DNA of 64,000 nucleotides. Origin: Acinetobacter tianfuensis. GTDB lineage: Bacteria; Pseudomonadota; Gammaproteobacteria; Pseudomonadales; Moraxellaceae. Positions within the stretch are counted from its first letter, which is position 1, and each line of letters opens with the position of its first letter. The notes beneath the pieces are model-generated. The model was not told where the DNA came from. It did no database searches and saw nothing but the letters and a program-made list of their open reading frames with translations. The position numbers and the translations under genes are program-made. This document shows positions 63,443 to 64,000 of the stretch, one piece after another. The stretch is from assembly GCF_003611465.1 (NCBI RefSeq), contig NZ_RAXV01000019.1, forward strand, positions 1-64,000, written 5' to 3'.

Positions 63443-64000
63443 TTAATTAACGTTCCGCCCGATCGCCAAATTAAACGTTGTTTCAACAATTGTTTTTAAA
63501 TTCAGCTGACAAACACATACCAGCCCCATCCCAGAAAAATAATCAGGCACATGCTGCATAAAAAATTGATGGTGCAAATCATGCCGATTGCGCAAACGGA
63601 TCAGCTGCTCAGAAGTCACTTTCGGCATGTCGCATAAGTGGGTAAATACATCTGTACCGCGTTTTTCTACCCCTGACTTATTTTCCAGCACCATTTTCAG
63701 CACATTAAGATGATCTTTAGCCATACCTCTATCACGGCGCGGATAAAAGTTTTTCGTTCTGGATGCAAAGAGTGAGTAAATTTTAGGCTGCATTAAGGTC
63801 GTTACAAACCACAAAGGCGCATTCGGATAATGCATGCGGTGCTTTAAAGACACTCTTATCGCTGAACGCAGTGAACGGTTACGGCGTCTATATTCAGGTA
63901 AAAATCCAGCGCGCGAAGTGACAACAAAAATCGGCTGCTGCTCCAGCTGCAATTTTAAAATTGGAATAATATTTTGGCCAATCAGCTTATCTTCATAAAA
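63443..64000 (-). CDS. Hypothetical protein, 5' end outside window
   Basis: The frame stays open to the right edge (before the segment QLEQQPIFVVT it reads YEDKLIGQNIIPILKL), so the gene starts beyond 64000 and at least 185 residues are encoded here. The visible part is basic and has blocks such as LPEYRRRNRSLRSAIRVSLKHRMHYP and RHDLHHQFFMQHVPDYF in segments. No signal peptide, zinc motif or membrane helix is evident. Not recognised; no function is proposed. Confidence 0.6.
   Translation of the reverse strand, partial: FYEDKLIGQNIIPILKLQLEQQPIFVVTSRAGFLPEYRRRNRSLRSAIRVSLKHRMHYPNAPLWFVTTLMQPKIYSLFASRTKNFYPRRDRGMAKDHLNVLKMVLENKSGVEKRGTDVFTHLCDMPKVTSEQLIRLRNRHDLHHQFFMQHVPDYFSGMGLVCVCQLNLKTIVETTFNLAIGRNVN

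Overview
The window looks like a stretch of an Acinetobacter chromosome. This rests on an AceI/AceR-type PACE efflux pair, moderately AT-rich DNA, Acinetobacter-like versions of housekeeping proteins (aroC, clpSA, rpiA, ilvA, murB, dnaX, tal, pepN) and the overall gene style. The assignment is recognition from memory, not a database search. Most of the window is ordinary core genome. No rRNA, tRNA, CRISPR array or prophage was seen.

Layout. 1-8.5 kb: a GNAT acetyltransferase, the prmB-aroC operon, an LprI-like protein, an ABC1/UbiB-family kinase, a two-gene acyl-CoA dehydrogenase operon and a second GNAT. 8.7-12.1 kb: a lytic transglycosylase lipoprotein, then the most unusual locus: a Roadblock-like protein, a two-part protein broken by a frameshift, an MglA/Rab-like small GTPase and a second Roadblock/LC7 protein. 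12.3-15 kb: a 37-residue membrane peptide, a CinA-like protein and two tandem secreted paralogues of unknown function. 15-19 kb: prpBC (2-methylcitrate cycle), a TetR regulator and argF. 19-26 kb: two unknown envelope proteins, a YnfA protein, clpA-clpS-DUF6776 and argC. 26-29.5 kb: a processive glycosyltransferase coupled to a YaiO-like outer-membrane barrel, followed by AT-rich DNA with a decayed IS5-type transposase.

29.5-48.9 kb: a PDZ protein, a YgjP metallopeptidase, rpiA, ilvA, a four-gene operon (LMW-PTP, murB, ydcF-like, alpha/beta hydrolase), an iron alcohol dehydrogenase, a thioesterase, dnaX, a small membrane-protein pair, an NlpE-like lipoprotein, a serine hydrolase, and a MaoC dehydratase / large FabG / divergent thiolase cassette that matches the htdX-fabG4-fadA2 arrangement of mycobacteria. 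48.9-64 kb: an OmpW-type porin with a conflicted N terminus, aceI/aceR, tal, a LysE exporter, an SMR efflux gene with its TetR gene and a clear operator, a dead esterase gene, two tandem universal stress proteins, an RDD membrane protein, pepN, a zinc-ribbon protein, thiM and a 5'-incomplete gene at the right edge.

Genes that appear to work together are the GTPase/Roadblock switch module, the two acyl-CoA dehydrogenases (one lacks the usual catalytic glutamate), the beta-oxidation-like thiolase/reductase/dehydratase trio, the GT2/YaiO envelope polysaccharide pair, ClpS with ClpA, and two efflux genes each with its own regulator. Intrinsic terminators are frequent and define most transcription unit ends.
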